A DNA stretch of 64,000 nt from Chloroflexota bacterium (lineage in GTDB: Bacteria; Chloroflexota; Dehalococcoidia; UBA1151; TMED-70). The stretch lies in the NCBI GenBank assembly GCA_002719425.1, contig PBHA01000010.1:102165-166164 (forward strand). The letters run 5' to 3'. Below are positions 1 through 9,691 of the stretch, in pieces. Every line of letters starts with the position of its first letter. Within the stretch, counting starts at the first letter, position 1. The notes under the pieces are model-generated. The model made no database searches, was not told the DNA's origin, and saw only the letters and a program-made list of their open reading frames with translations. Both the position numbers and the translations under genes were made by a program.

Positions 1-2
1 TA

Positions 3-1424
3 TTATATTTGTTTTGACCTAGCTAGAAAAATATTAGGTACTAGTGAAATAACTAAAAAAACAACTGAAGAGAAATATATAAATTTCCAAGCATAGAGAA
101 AAACATTCATAGAATCTTTATCTAAAGAATTTAAGCTTGCAATATCTCCTTTGTAATTAGCACCTAAAATTAAGAATGCAGTCAGCATTATTGTTGCTAA
201 TGTTTGCCCAAATGTATTTCCCATATTCCTTGTAAAACTAATTATTGATGAAACAAAACCAGTTAAATTTTTGTCGAGAGAGCTGTAAGTTAAGGCCATA
301 TTTGGAGATCCCCAGAATCCCATACCTAAACCATTTATAAGTAGGATAGTTGTAATAAATGATCTTGATGTTGAAATATTAAACTGAGCTATAAATATAT
401 TAGAAAAAATCATTAATGATAATCCAAAAATTATAAACTTGATTCTTCCAAATTTGTCAGATAATCTTCCCCCTAATCCCGCAGCAAAAGCCATCCCCAA
501 AGATTGAAAAATTAACATTAGCCCTACTCTAGATTCATTAATACTCAATAATCCAGTCAAAAAGATTGGCATCAAAATCATATTTGATGACATTGCTAAG
601 AATGCAAAGAACCTAGTATTTACTGCTATAGAAAAAGATCTTATTCTAAATAAATTAAAATTAAGAATAGGATTTTGAGATCTAATCTCTGTGAGTATGA
701 ACAAAAAAGCAAATGGAACCGATATTAAAATAAAGAGTAATGCAAAATTACTAAAAAGATCTTCAAAAACAATATTTTTCATCCCTAAGATAATTGAAAT
801 TATAAAAGCAATTCCAAAAAATGCTCCTCTAAAATCAAATTGATCAGGATTGTTTTTTTGCTTAATATTATCTTTTCTAAGTAAAAAATGTCCTAGTATA
901 AGTGCAAAAATCATCGGTATAAGTAATGATAGATATACAGTTTGCCATCCAAAATTAAACACTAATACCCCCCCTATTACAGGACCCACAGTTTGACCTA
1001 GACCAACTGTGGTGCTCATAAGTCCGAGAGATTTTCCTCTTTCACTTTCAGGAAATAAATTAGTTACTATAGCTCCACCTACTGCCTGCCCCATTCCAGA
1101 ACCTATGGCCATGATAATTCTTGAAAAAATCAAAATTATAAAATTTGGAGCAAAAAAACCTATAGCTGTTCCTATTATAAAAGTAGCTATTCCTGCCATA
1201 TGAACTTTTTTTTGACCAAATCTATCTGCGAAATTACCTGCTGGCAACAATATAGCAGTGACAGTTAATAAGTGAATTATTACTAACCAAGAAACTTCAT
1301 GTATTGAAGTTCCAAAAGACAAAGAAATTTCTTTTAGAGAAATAATTATAGCGCCCATACTTGCTACATTTACAAATAAGGAAAGTGCGACAGCAAAGAA
1401 GGCAATCCATTTATAATTTTTCAT
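3..1424 (-). CDS. MFS transporter, DHA2-like drug exporter
   Basis: A 473-residue integral membrane protein, almost entirely hydrophobic, whose length and segment pattern fit the 14-helix DHA2 branch of the major facilitator superfamily (EmrB/QacA-like). The loop after helix 2 has the MFS motif A, seen as GNFADRFGQKK near residues 63-73, and a second copy (GRLSDKFGRIKF) sits in the C-terminal half, the usual internal duplication. The family exports small toxic compounds by proton antiport across the inner membrane. The substrate cannot be read from the sequence. The gene is complete, with its stop three bases from the window edge, and it is probably monocistronic or co-transcribed with the GNAT upstream. 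There is no regulator gene next to it. Confidence 0.85.
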   Translation of the reverse strand: MKNYKWIAFFAVALSLFVNVASMGAIIISLKEISLSFGTSIHEVSWLVIIHLLTVTAILLPAGNFADRFGQKKVHMAGIATFIIGTAIGFFAPNFIILIFSRIIMAIGSGMGQAVGGAIVTNLFPESERGKSLGLMSTTVGLGQTVGPVIGGVLVFNFGWQTVYLSLLIPMIFALILGHFLLRKDNIKQKNNPDQFDFRGAFFGIAFIISIILGMKNIVFEDLFSNFALLFILISVPFAFLFILTEIRSQNPILNFNLFRIRSFSIAVNTRFFAFLAMSSNMILMPIFLTGLLSINESRVGLMLIFQSLGMAFAAGLGGRLSDKFGRIKFIIFGLSLMIFSNIFIAQFNISTSRSFITTILLINGLGMGFWGSPNMALTYSSLDKNLTGFVSSIISFTRNMGNTFGQTLATIMLTAFLILGANYKGDIASLNSLDKDSMNVFLYAWKFIYFSSVVFLVISLVPNIFLARSKQI

Positions 1425-1470
1425 AGAAAAAATGATAACACAACTAAAATTTTAGAATAAAAAATATTTT

Positions 1471-1899
1471 TTATAGATTTTTATACATTTCTATGTGATC
1501 TATTTCTGCTTCAAGAAAAGATTCTCCAATTTGTTTATACCCATGGCTTAGATAAAAGTTTTTTACATATTCTTGAGCATGAAGTGAAATATAAGAAATC
1601 CCTATGCTCTTAGCTGTTTTTTCAAGGAACGAAAGAACCTCTCCCCCTATACCTGTTCTTCTGTATTTCTTAATAACCGCCATTCTACCTATTTTTCCTT
1701 TTTCTTCGGAGGGAATAAGTCTACCTGTAGCAACTGCAATTCCATCAATATATGCGAGTGCATGTATTGATATTTCATCTAAATCATCAATCTCAATTTC
1801 AATTGGAACTTTCTGCTCTTCTACAAAGACTTCCAGTCTAATATTGTGACATTGTGCTATTTTTTCTGCATTATTAGCTTCTGTAACTTTTATGTTCAT
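1471..1899 (-). CDS. GNAT family N-acetyltransferase (YjcF/ElaA-like)
   Basis: A 142-residue protein with a single GNAT fold. The N-terminal half has the R-x-x-VFV-x-EQ-x-VP signature (residues 21-33) followed by acidic residues, typical of the YjcF/ElaA-like branch. The acetyl-CoA pyrophosphate loop appears as YRRTGIGGEVL (about residues 79-89). The C-terminal segment with the YLSHGY motif is the usual GNAT beta6/beta7 region. It should transfer an acetyl group from acetyl-CoA to a small-molecule amine; the acceptor is unknown. It starts at an ATG and reads the same way as the downstream MFS gene 46 bases away, so the two may share a transcript. Confidence 0.85.
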   Translation of the reverse strand: MNIKVTEANNAEKIAQCHNIRLEVFVEEQKVPIEIEIDDLDEISIHALAYIDGIAVATGRLIPSEEKGKIGRMAVIKKYRRTGIGGEVLSFLEKTAKSIGISYISLHAQEYVKNFYLSHGYKQIGESFLEAEIDHIEMYKNL

Positions 1900-1986
1900 T
1901 TTTATGATTTTATGAAAAATAAATTAGATATTTAAATATAAATATAATAAGATGTCAAAAAATAAAGTATTCAAGTGCAGGTAAAA

Positions 1987-3087
1987 ATGAAAATAACAAA
2001 TGTAAAAGTAGAGCTATTTGATTGGAAAACAGAACCATGGAAAACTAATGATCATACTCAATTTGGAAACACAGTTCAACTTGGAGTAGTAACTGTTGAA
2101 ACTGACGAAGGGATCAGTGGAAACTCTTTTTTAGGGTCATCAAGAGTCGGTGCAGATCATCATGCTCCAGGGTTAATTGAATTTATAAAGCCAATTATTT
2201 TAGGAAGAAACCCTCAGGATATTGGCGCAATATGGTCAGACTTATGGAAAATGAATAGATCAGTTTCAACATATGTAATAGGAGCAATAGACATATGTTT
2301 ATGGGATATAAACGGAAAAATTGCAAATCAACCTATACACCGACTGCTAGGAACTTGTAAAGAAAGTGTTCCTGTTTACTCCTCAACAGCATTTCATGAT
2401 ACAAAAGAACAATATGCTGAAGAAGCTTTAATTTTTAAGAATAAAGGATGGACTGCACATAAGATCCATCCTCATGGGAACCCTGCTTACGACATAGAAA
2501 TATGTAAAGCTGTAAGAGATGCAGTTGGTGATGATATGAAACTTATGCTTGATTCAATGTGGTCATACCAGTACGAAGATGCAATGAGAGTAGGAAGAGC
2601 AATAGAAGATTTAAGCTTCTATTGGTATGAAGATCCACTTGTTGAGGAAGATATATATAACTACAAAAAACTACATCAAAAGTTAGATATTCCAATAATG
2701 TCAACAGAATATGCTCCTGGAAGATTTTATGGAATGGCAGAATGGATAACTGAGTATGCCACAGATTTTCTTAGAGGAGATGTTGCTGTTACAGGAGGAA
2801 TTACACCGATGGTTAGATTAGCAAACCTTGCTGAAGGATTTAATATGAAATGTGAAATTCATCATGGAGGGAATTCTCTAAATAATGTTGCTAACTTACA
2901 TATAACGATGGCTGTACCTAACTGTGAATTTTTTGAATTTTTCCCTTGTACTGGTGCAAATATGTATGGATTAGTTGAAGATATAAATTTTGATAATGGA
3001 TACGTAACAGCACCTACGAAACCGGGATTAGGGTACGAAATAGATTGGGATCTACTAAGAAAAGGACATACAGCAACACTTGAATAA
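1987..3087 (+). CDS. Enolase-superfamily (mandelate racemase/muconate lactonizing) enzyme, copy 1
   Basis: A 366-residue enolase-superfamily enzyme of the mandelate racemase type, with an N-terminal capping domain and a TIM barrel. Metal ligands are visible as D189 (LMLDSM), E215 (YEDPL) and E241 (STEYA). The acid/base residues look like K159-x-H161 (HKIHPHG) on one face and the D265 (RGDV) / His292-293 (EIHHGG) dyad on the other. Such enzymes abstract the alpha proton of a carboxylate, giving dehydration or racemisation of a sugar acid; the substrate is unknown. I place the start at the ATG with AGGT five bases upstream, rather than at a GTG 12 bases earlier, because the adjacent paralogue begins at the same point. 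The gene is three bases from that paralogue, so they form one operon. Confidence 0.9.
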   Translation: MKITNVKVELFDWKTEPWKTNDHTQFGNTVQLGVVTVETDEGISGNSFLGSSRVGADHHAPGLIEFIKPIILGRNPQDIGAIWSDLWKMNRSVSTYVIGAIDICLWDINGKIANQPIHRLLGTCKESVPVYSSTAFHDTKEQYAEEALIFKNKGWTAHKIHPHGNPAYDIEICKAVRDAVGDDMKLMLDSMWSYQYEDAMRVGRAIEDLSFYWYEDPLVEEDIYNYKKLHQKLDIPIMSTEYAPGRFYGMAEWITEYATDFLRGDVAVTGGITPMVRLANLAEGFNMKCEIHHGGNSLNNVANLHITMAVPNCEFFEFFPCTGANMYGLVEDINFDNGYVTAPTKPGLGYEIDWDLLRKGHTATLE

Positions 3088-3090
3088 AGT

Positions 3091-4194
3091 ATGAAAATCG
3101 AGGATATAAAGATAGATGTTTTCGAATGGAAAGGAACTCCGTGGAGAACAAACTACAGAAATATTTTTGGGCAAGATGTAAACTTAAGTGTTATTCGAAT
3201 AATAACTGATAATGGAATTGAAGGAAATTCTTTTTTAGGATCCTCTAAACTTGGTTCAGATCATCATCATAAAGGGATAATAGATTTTACTAAAAAATTA
3301 TTAATTGGAAGAAATCCCCAAAATATTAGTAAAATTTGGAATGATTTATGGAAAATGAATAGATCCTTATCGATAAATGCTATAGCTTCATTAGATATTG
3401 CCTTATGGGATATAAATGGAAAAATCTCAAATCAACCTATTCATAGATTACTTGGAACTTGCAAAGAAAAAGTTCCTGTTTATAGCAGTACTGCTTTCCA
3501 TGAAAAAATAAATGACTATGTCAAAGAAGCTATTACATTTATGGAAGCAGGATGGACTGCCCATAAAATACATCCTCATGGAGTTCCAGATATAGACATA
3601 AAAATATGTCAAGAAATAAGAAAATCTGTAGGTTCTAAAATGAAATTAATGCTTGATTCTATGTGTGCATATCAATACGAGGATGCTCTAAGAGTTGGAA
3701 AAGAAATCGAAGATCTAAACTTTTATTGGTATGAAGACCCTCTAGTAGAGGAAGATATCTATAATTATATAAAGCTTTGTTCTAAACTAGAAATACCAAT
3801 TGTTTCAACTGAATTTATACCTGGAAAATACTACTCAGTACCCGAATGGGTTACTAAGAAAACGACCAATATTGTTAGAGGAGATGTAGTTGCAATGGGA
3901 GGAATAACTCCATTAAAAAAATTAACAGCCTTGGCAGATGCGTTTAATATGAAATGTGAGATTCATTCAGGATCTAGTAATTCTCTAGATAACGTTGCAA
4001 ATTTACACGTAATAATGGCTTCTACAAACTGTGAATTTTATGAATTTTTTCCTTGTTCTGGAGAAAATAGATTTGGTTTATCAAAAGAAATAGAATTTGA
4101 TAATGGATATGTCTCTGCTCCTAACAAACCAGGATTAGGTTTCGAAATTGCTTGGAAAGATCTCAATAAAACGTATGTAGCCACTATTGAGTAA
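3091..4194 (+). CDS. Enolase-superfamily enzyme, copy 2 (tandem paralogue)
   Basis: A 367-residue paralogue of the preceding gene, co-linear over its full length and identical at well over half its positions by eye. It keeps the metal ligands (LMLDSM, YEDPL, STEFI), the HKIHPHG segment and the RGDV aspartate. It differs near the catalytic His loop, which reads EIHSGSSNSL instead of EIHHGGNSL, a one-residue insertion with loss of one of the two histidines. That change next to the active site suggests the copies have diverged in substrate or stereochemistry. It starts at an ATG three bases after the first copy's stop and must be co-transcribed with it. The duplication matches the known expansion of this superfamily in SAR202 genomes. 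Confidence 0.9.
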   Translation: MKIEDIKIDVFEWKGTPWRTNYRNIFGQDVNLSVIRIITDNGIEGNSFLGSSKLGSDHHHKGIIDFTKKLLIGRNPQNISKIWNDLWKMNRSLSINAIASLDIALWDINGKISNQPIHRLLGTCKEKVPVYSSTAFHEKINDYVKEAITFMEAGWTAHKIHPHGVPDIDIKICQEIRKSVGSKMKLMLDSMCAYQYEDALRVGKEIEDLNFYWYEDPLVEEDIYNYIKLCSKLEIPIVSTEFIPGKYYSVPEWVTKKTTNIVRGDVVAMGGITPLKKLTALADAFNMKCEIHSGSSNSLDNVANLHVIMASTNCEFYEFFPCSGENRFGLSKEIEFDNGYVSAPNKPGLGFEIAWKDLNKTYVATIE

Positions 4195-4245
4195 TCTAAT
4201 ACATAAAGAATATAATTAAGTAACAAGTAATATTAGGAGTATATT

Positions 4246-5094
4246 TTGGTTAATGGTGGATTCTTCGGAAATATTTCAAACACAATTCAACTAATGAAAT
4301 CATGCGTAAAAGTTCTCAGAAAAGATAGAGAATTGATACTATTTCCAATAATGGCAGCAATTTTTGTAGTATTATTGTTAGGTTTAATTTACTCAACGGG
4401 TTCAATAGATTTCTCAGCTGCAAATGAGGAGCAACAATCTATTTTCCCAATTGCGATTCTGATTTTTGGTGCAAATTTTATAATTGTATTCTTTAACTCT
4501 GCGCTAATTTCTGCGGCTCTCGAAAGATTAAGAGGAGGAGACCCTAATATTTCTTCTGGCCTAAGCCATGCTCTCAAACATGTCCATCACATTTTTTTCT
4601 GGTCCATAATTGTAACTATAATGGGACTAATTTTTGCTGCAATAAAAGCAAATGGAAGAAATCGTGGAGGTGTTGGAGGAGTAATGACTCAGATTTTTGC
4701 AAGTTTTCTTGAGGCTGGTTGGGCAATGATGACTTTTTTCGTAGTTCCAATTATCGTTTCAGAAAATATGAGTCCAATTTCTGCTATAAAAAGATCATCA
4801 AGTTTATTTAAGCAAACTTGGGGTAATCAAGTAGCTGCAAATTTTGGTTTTGGTATTTTTCAAATTATAGCTCTGTTGGTAAGTGCTGGAATAGGTTGGT
4901 TTTTTGGTCTTATAAATGGAACCTTTGGTATAGCAATTGGATTATTGTGTGCCACAGCATCTATTTCTATAATCTATACACTAGAAGGAATTTATAAAGC
5001 AGCTTTATACGAACATGCATTAGGAGAAAAGCCATTAGAATTCGAAGAACAAGATCTAAGAACTGCTTACAGAGCTAATTCAGCTATGGCTTAA
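4246..5094 (+). CDS. DUF6159-like integral membrane protein
   Basis: A 282-residue membrane protein with about six hydrophobic segments (around residues 34-50, 73-95, 115-135, 150-175, 205-225 and 230-250). It resembles the uncharacterised DUF6159 family, which starts with a short amphipathic stretch and the phrase RKDRELILFP before the first helix. No catalytic motif is visible and the role is unknown. The start is a TTG, supported by AGGAG six bases upstream, and no ATG fits. It follows the second enolase-family gene by 51 bases on the same strand and its end overlaps the convergent oxidoreductase by four bases. Confidence 0.7.
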   Translation: MVNGGFFGNISNTIQLMKSCVKVLRKDRELILFPIMAAIFVVLLLGLIYSTGSIDFSAANEEQQSIFPIAILIFGANFIIVFFNSALISAALERLRGGDPNISSGLSHALKHVHHIFFWSIIVTIMGLIFAAIKANGRNRGGVGGVMTQIFASFLEAGWAMMTFFVVPIIVSENMSPISAIKRSSSLFKQTWGNQVAANFGFGIFQIIALLVSAGIGWFFGLINGTFGIAIGLLCATASISIIYTLEGIYKAALYEHALGEKPLEFEEQDLRTAYRANSAMA

Positions 5095-6200
5095 ACCTTA
5101 GAAAATCTCTTATGAGAAAAAGGTTCTATAGGAATCTCTGTCTTTCTAGACAAAATATTATCCAGAATCAACTTTCCCATCGCTGGTCCAAGAAGAATTC
5201 CTTGACGACCAGTTCCTGAAGCCAAATATAAGTTCCCTTTATCTGATTTGGATAATATTGGAGACTTATCAATCGCCAATGGCCTAAGGCAAGCTGTTTG
5301 AAGAACTAGTTCAGAGTCTTGCAAAAAAGGAAAAACATCGATTAATGATTCCATAATTGAAGTTAATCCATAATTTGAAGGGTTCTCATCAAAGCCAACA
5401 TCTTCCTCTGTAGTACCAGCCCAAATTAATCCATCCTGTTTAGTAGTTACATAATTAGGACCCCAATGGAATCCATTTTCTATAATCTGATTACTCTTTA
5501 ATCTTAAAATTTGACCTTTTAATGGCTTTATTGGAATTTCAAAACCAAACCATTTTGAAAAGAAAGAACTCCAAGGACCAGCAGATACAAGTAAGTTTTC
5601 GGTAAAAAGTTCCTTTTTATTTGATGTTGAAATTTTTATATTATTTTCAGATTCAATATTTATATCATTCACCTCAGTATTTAATATTTCGATACCATTT
5701 TTTTCTGCTGCTGTTCCTAGCCCTAGTGTCAATTTATATGGTTCAACTCCACTTGATAATTTAGTAACAAGTGAAGAACGTATCTTAGATCCTAACCTTG
5801 GTTCTATTTTTCTTAATTCTTTTTTTGAAAAATATTCGTAAATATTTAGATGTGAATATTTTGTATATATCTCTTCTAATTCTTTTTCTTCTTTTTCATT
5901 CAGTGCTAATTCAAAATTAGGATATGATTTATAGCCATAATCAATTCCTGATATTTGAGGAATTTCATCGGCTAAAGATTTATGTAAATTATAGGAATAT
6001 TGACTTATCTGATTGTATGGATCATTTTCTTCAAGTCCTACATGTGGAGTAATTCCTCCATAAGCAAATCCAGAAGCGTGACTAGCTATGGAATCTTTTT
6101 CTATTAGGAGAACTCTTAAGTTCTCTAAAGATGCATAGTAAGCAGCAGATACTCCTACTATGCCTCCGCCAATGATTATTATGTCATATGAATTTTTCAT
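5091..6200 (-). CDS. FAD-dependent oxidoreductase, DAO/glycine oxidase type
   Basis: A 369-residue flavoprotein of the DAO family. The N-terminus carries the Rossmann FAD-binding motif IIIGGGIVGVSAAYYAS (residues 8-24) and the ASHASGFAYGG segment usual after it. The C-terminus has the second FAD contact region (ASGTGRQGILLGPAMG, about 330-345). The family oxidises amines, amino acids or alpha-hydroxy compounds. It lies 26 bases downstream of an FGGY kinase in the same orientation, so the pair may act on one small polyol or hydroxy acid, for example in a glycerol-3-phosphate-dehydrogenase-like step, but that is inference. The start is an ATG. Confidence 0.8.
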   Translation of the reverse strand: MKNSYDIIIIGGGIVGVSAAYYASLENLRVLLIEKDSIASHASGFAYGGITPHVGLEENDPYNQISQYSYNLHKSLADEIPQISGIDYGYKSYPNFELALNEKEEKELEEIYTKYSHLNIYEYFSKKELRKIEPRLGSKIRSSLVTKLSSGVEPYKLTLGLGTAAEKNGIEILNTEVNDINIESENNIKISTSNKKELFTENLLVSAGPWSSFFSKWFGFEIPIKPLKGQILRLKSNQIIENGFHWGPNYVTTKQDGLIWAGTTEEDVGFDENPSNYGLTSIMESLIDVFPFLQDSELVLQTACLRPLAIDKSPILSKSDKGNLYLASGTGRQGILLGPAMGKLILDNILSRKTEIPIEPFSHKRFSKV

Positions 6201-6226
6201 TAATTTAATATTTGATTAAATATATT

Positions 6227-7714
6227 TTATTTATTCATCATTTTTTCATAAAGCTTTAAATGAGAATCTATTAATTCTTTATGAATTTTATGCTTTTTTT
6301 TATCAGGAGAATACTTTTCTTCTATTTCTGTACTAATATCTTCAAAATTTCTTATTTGCCCCAAAGCTTTTAAAATCAATATTGCTACACCTTTTCCTGT
6401 GTCTTGATTATCTTTTGAGATATAAATTTCCTTGTCTAAAACATCAGATGTAGTTTGAATCCACCAGGGTAAATTCTTAATTGCTCCTCCGCTTGCAATA
6501 ACCTGTACATCATCATGTAGAAAATCTTTTAACATTTTGTAAACTAAAAATAATCTATAGCTAACTGATTCTAGTAAGGACTGTAATATTTCTATCGAAG
6601 TATTGGAATATTTCAATCCAGTAATTATTCCTTTAGAATTATTTGACCATCCCAAAGCTCTTTCTCCTAATAAAAAAGGTAAAACTGAAATTCCGTGAGA
6701 TCCTGATTTTAATTTTAGTAAATCACTATTTAAGTTTTCTATTTTAGGAAGTTTCAAATTATTAAAAGCCCAATTTATTAGGTTTCCACCTTCTGAAAAT
6801 GAACCTCCTAGAAGCGTATAGTTATTCAGCAATCTGTAGCACCATAAACCTTTTGGAACTTTATCTACCTTTGTATCTAACAGAACCCTTATAGCTGCAG
6901 TACTACCTACAGTAATAGCAATTTTTTTTCTTCCAATGCACCCACTTCCAACTGTTGCAGCCATTCCATCTCCTACAGATAAAAAAAATGGAGTTTCTGA
7001 TAACTTCTTCCATCTTTTTGAGTAATTATTATTTAGACCTTTTTCAAAATCATCATATGGCCTTAAGATAGGCAGTTTATCCTCTGAAATATCCAAGTAA
7101 TTAATTAAATCAGAATGCCATTGCAACTTATTTCTGTCTAATAATCCGCTCCAAGAAGAAATACTATAACTGGCTTTAAAATTTTTATTTTCAAACCAGT
7201 TTGAATAAACATAAGTTGAAAAATCAACAAATTTATCAATATCCTTAAAATTAGTTTGATTATCCTTAATCCACATTATTTTTGAAGGTATATAAGAAGT
7301 ATGTTGAGCCGCTCCAGTTTCTTGGTGAAGAAGAGTTTCGTTCAAATCTAGCTTGATTTTATTAACTTGATTATTTGATCTAGTATCAGCATATGTATAT
7401 ACAGGAGTAATGGGTTTACCATATTTATCTATACCTAGTAAAGTGCTAGCCATAGAATCTAGACCTACTCCTACAATATTTCCTATATAACCTTCTGATT
7501 TTTCTAGAACAAAATCAATAGATTCTTCAACTATAGATCTCAATATCTCTGGATCTTGTTCTGAAGTTCCGTCATTTTTACTTATTATGGTATGAGGAAT
7601 TGAAATTGAAAATTTTGGTAAAATATTTCCTTCTAGGTCAAATATAGAAGTTTTTACAGATGAAGTTCCTATATCAATTACAATTAATGATTCTTTTATT
7701 ACACTTTGATTCAA
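6227..7714 (-). CDS. FGGY-family carbohydrate kinase
   Basis: A 495-residue sugar kinase of the FGGY family with the actin-like fold. The phosphate-1 loop VIDIGTSSVKTSIFD is at residues 12-26, the substrate-activating region GVGLDSMASTLLG is near 83-95, and the phosphate-2/adenosine region (ITVGSTAAIRV) and a C-terminal ASGGAIKN motif (near 409-416) follow. Its size and motifs resemble gluconokinases and xylulokinases, but the sugar cannot be assigned. It begins at a TTG, as no ATG occurs before the first loop, and precedes an FAD oxidoreductase in a two-gene operon. It is divergent from an MFS transporter 83 bases away, which could import the same substrate. Confidence 0.85.
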   Translation of the reverse strand: MNQSVIKESLIVIDIGTSSVKTSIFDLEGNILPKFSISIPHTIISKNDGTSEQDPEILRSIVEESIDFVLEKSEGYIGNIVGVGLDSMASTLLGIDKYGKPITPVYTYADTRSNNQVNKIKLDLNETLLHQETGAAQHTSYIPSKIMWIKDNQTNFKDIDKFVDFSTYVYSNWFENKNFKASYSISSWSGLLDRNKLQWHSDLINYLDISEDKLPILRPYDDFEKGLNNNYSKRWKKLSETPFFLSVGDGMAATVGSGCIGRKKIAITVGSTAAIRVLLDTKVDKVPKGLWCYRLLNNYTLLGGSFSEGGNLINWAFNNLKLPKIENLNSDLLKLKSGSHGISVLPFLLGERALGWSNNSKGIITGLKYSNTSIEILQSLLESVSYRLFLVYKMLKDFLHDDVQVIASGGAIKNLPWWIQTTSDVLDKEIYISKDNQDTGKGVAILILKALGQIRNFEDISTEIEEKYSPDKKKHKIHKELIDSHLKLYEKMMNK

Positions 7715-7797
7715 ATTTATGTATCTATTTTTTTTTGATTAAGTAAGATTAATATACTTTAATTATCATTTTTTATCAGGATTACACAAAAATAAAA

Positions 7798-9009
7798 ATG
7801 TTTTTTCTAGATTCAAAAATTAAAAATAATTTATTCTTCTCAAATAAAAAATTTCAAAGTCTTATGACAGGATTTTTTTTCTTCGTATGTTCAGAATGGA
7901 TAGAAAGATTGTGCTTAAGTTGGTTGATTTTGAAATCTACTAATTCTATTCTTGCAACACTTATTTCTTTTGCTATAACACAGATAGTTCAAACAGTTTT
8001 TTCACCATTCACTGCTGCTGCTGCTGATAAATTTGGAAGGAATAAAATTATTATTATTGTTGGAATAACTAGATTCTTTATACTATGCTTATTTGCCTTT
8101 CTAGTTTTTCAGAATCAAAATTTTTTGATACTAGCATATTTAGCATCAGGTATGACGGGAATAACTAGAGCATTTATCGTTCCTGCTATACAAGGAAGCA
8201 TAATAAATTCTGTAAAAGAAAATGAAAAAATAACTGCGATGTTGTTGTACTCAATGATTATGAGATTTACTGGAATTATTGGATCATTATTAGGAGGAGC
8301 CTTCTCAATATTATTTGGCATAGAACAAGCTATACTCTTATCAGGTCTATTTGGTTTAATTGGGTCTATTAATTTATTACTAAAATCTTCTGAATTTAAT
8401 GAAGAAAAGAATAACGGAAATTATTTAAAAAATATAAAGGATGGATTAAGAATAGTTTTTGGAAATTTTTATACTAGAAACTTATTATTATTTGCTGGTG
8501 TGGTAGAGATTTTTGGATTTTCTATCCTTAGTTTGTTATCGTCAATTACAAAATTTATTCTTGATGCAGAAATAGGAATATTGACTATTCTTCAAACAAG
8601 TATTTCGATTGGCGGATTTTTAGGAATTCTAACTTTATTTAGATGGAAAGATATAGATAAGGCACATTCTATTGCGACCATTATTGCTATAATTTTTGGA
8701 TTTTCAATAATTTTGATAGCTTTGACTACAAATTTAATTATGGCTATTTTATTTATGGGAGTAGTAGGTGCCTGTGGAGCTTGCTTTGATGCAGTACAAT
8801 GGACTTATTTGCAAAAAAATGTCCCTTCTAACCTTAGAAGTACTGCTGTTTCTGCATGGTTTATTACTTTAGGTTTGGGTTGGACGGGACATCTCTTAAT
8901 TGGTTATAGTTCTGATAAATTTGGTCTTAATTTTTCAATGTTAATTACTGGAACAATACTATTAATATCGTCCTTATTTTTCTTTATAATTAATCATAAG
9001 AATAAATAA
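7798..9009 (+). CDS. MFS transporter, EntS-like
   Basis: A 403-residue, 12-helix major facilitator protein of the EntS/MFS_3 type. Motif A after helix 2 is seen as AAADKFGRNKIIII (about residues 74-87) and a second SSDKFGLNF loop lies in the C-terminal half. Family members export siderophores, macrolides or other small molecules, so export is as likely as uptake. It is divergently transcribed from the FGGY kinase operon and followed 13 bases later by a secreted membrane-anchored protein. The substrate is unknown. Confidence 0.8.
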   Translation: MFFLDSKIKNNLFFSNKKFQSLMTGFFFFVCSEWIERLCLSWLILKSTNSILATLISFAITQIVQTVFSPFTAAAADKFGRNKIIIIVGITRFFILCLFAFLVFQNQNFLILAYLASGMTGITRAFIVPAIQGSIINSVKENEKITAMLLYSMIMRFTGIIGSLLGGAFSILFGIEQAILLSGLFGLIGSINLLLKSSEFNEEKNNGNYLKNIKDGLRIVFGNFYTRNLLLFAGVVEIFGFSILSLLSSITKFILDAEIGILTILQTSISIGGFLGILTLFRWKDIDKAHSIATIIAIIFGFSIILIALTTNLIMAILFMGVVGACGACFDAVQWTYLQKNVPSNLRSTAVSAWFITLGLGWTGHLLIGYSSDKFGLNFSMLITGTILLISSLFFFIINHKNK

Positions 9010-9022
9010 ATTAGATGATATT

Positions 9023-9691
9023 TTGAAAAAAATTATTGTAATTTCAATACAAATTTTAGGATTATTATTACTTCAAAATCCTATTTACGCACATCAACCA
9101 TTCGGAATAGCTGATAAAAACCAAAATAGCTATATTGAAATAAGTGATGCAAAAATTTCTCATGCCTTCTATGGAGTTTTTGAAAATAAAGATCAAGAAA
9201 TGGAACTCCAATTCAATCTTGAGGCAGGAGATAAATTTATATTTAGTTTATTAATTCCAGATCAAAATCCAGAAAATATCTTGGAATTAGAAAACTTACC
9301 CGAACTCATAATCAATGATGAAAAATTTATTCCAAACAAAAAAAGTAATTTTTACGAGCCATATAGCCAAATGAATCTAATAAGGATTATTGATGAGAAT
9401 AAAATTATAGAATCAGATACAGAATTTAATGTTAAGGTAATTTCAAATGGACAATCAAGATTTGTTTTTTCACTTGGGTATCAAGAGATATTCAATAAAA
9501 CTGTAGCATCTGGAAATGTTAAGAGATTTAATTCAGGAGATCTTAGTGAATGGTACGATCAATTAATCGTAATAGAAGAAGAAGATAATAATACAATTTA
9601 CTACACCTTAGTATTGTTGCTAGTTACATTAATCATCAGTGTAGTGCTATATTACAGACATGATATAAAAAAATTTCTTACAAGAAATTAA
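9023..9691 (+). CDS. Secreted C-terminally anchored protein of unknown function
   Basis: A 222-residue protein I do not recognise. It has an N-terminal signal peptide (KKIIVISIQILGLLLLQN, likely cut after NPIYA), an extracytoplasmic domain of about 165 residues rich in beta-like and acidic stretches, and a single C-terminal transmembrane helix (about residues 193-213) followed by a short basic tail. It is therefore a type I membrane protein with the domain outside. No cysteine or catalytic motif stands out. The start is a TTG; the only nearby ATG reads into a stop after two codons. It lies 13 bases after the MFS gene and ends flush with the convergent acr3. Confidence 0.6.
   Translation: MKKIIVISIQILGLLLLQNPIYAHQPFGIADKNQNSYIEISDAKISHAFYGVFENKDQEMELQFNLEAGDKFIFSLLIPDQNPENILELENLPELIINDEKFIPNKKSNFYEPYSQMNLIRIIDENKIIESDTEFNVKVISNGQSRFVFSLGYQEIFNKTVASGNVKRFNSGDLSEWYDQLIVIEEEDNNTIYYTLVLLLVTLIISVVLYYRHDIKKFLTRN

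Noticed and set aside
1952..1984. A ten-codon ORF just upstream of the first enolase-family gene
   Set aside because: It has no special codon content, no terminator follows it, and it is within chance expectation.
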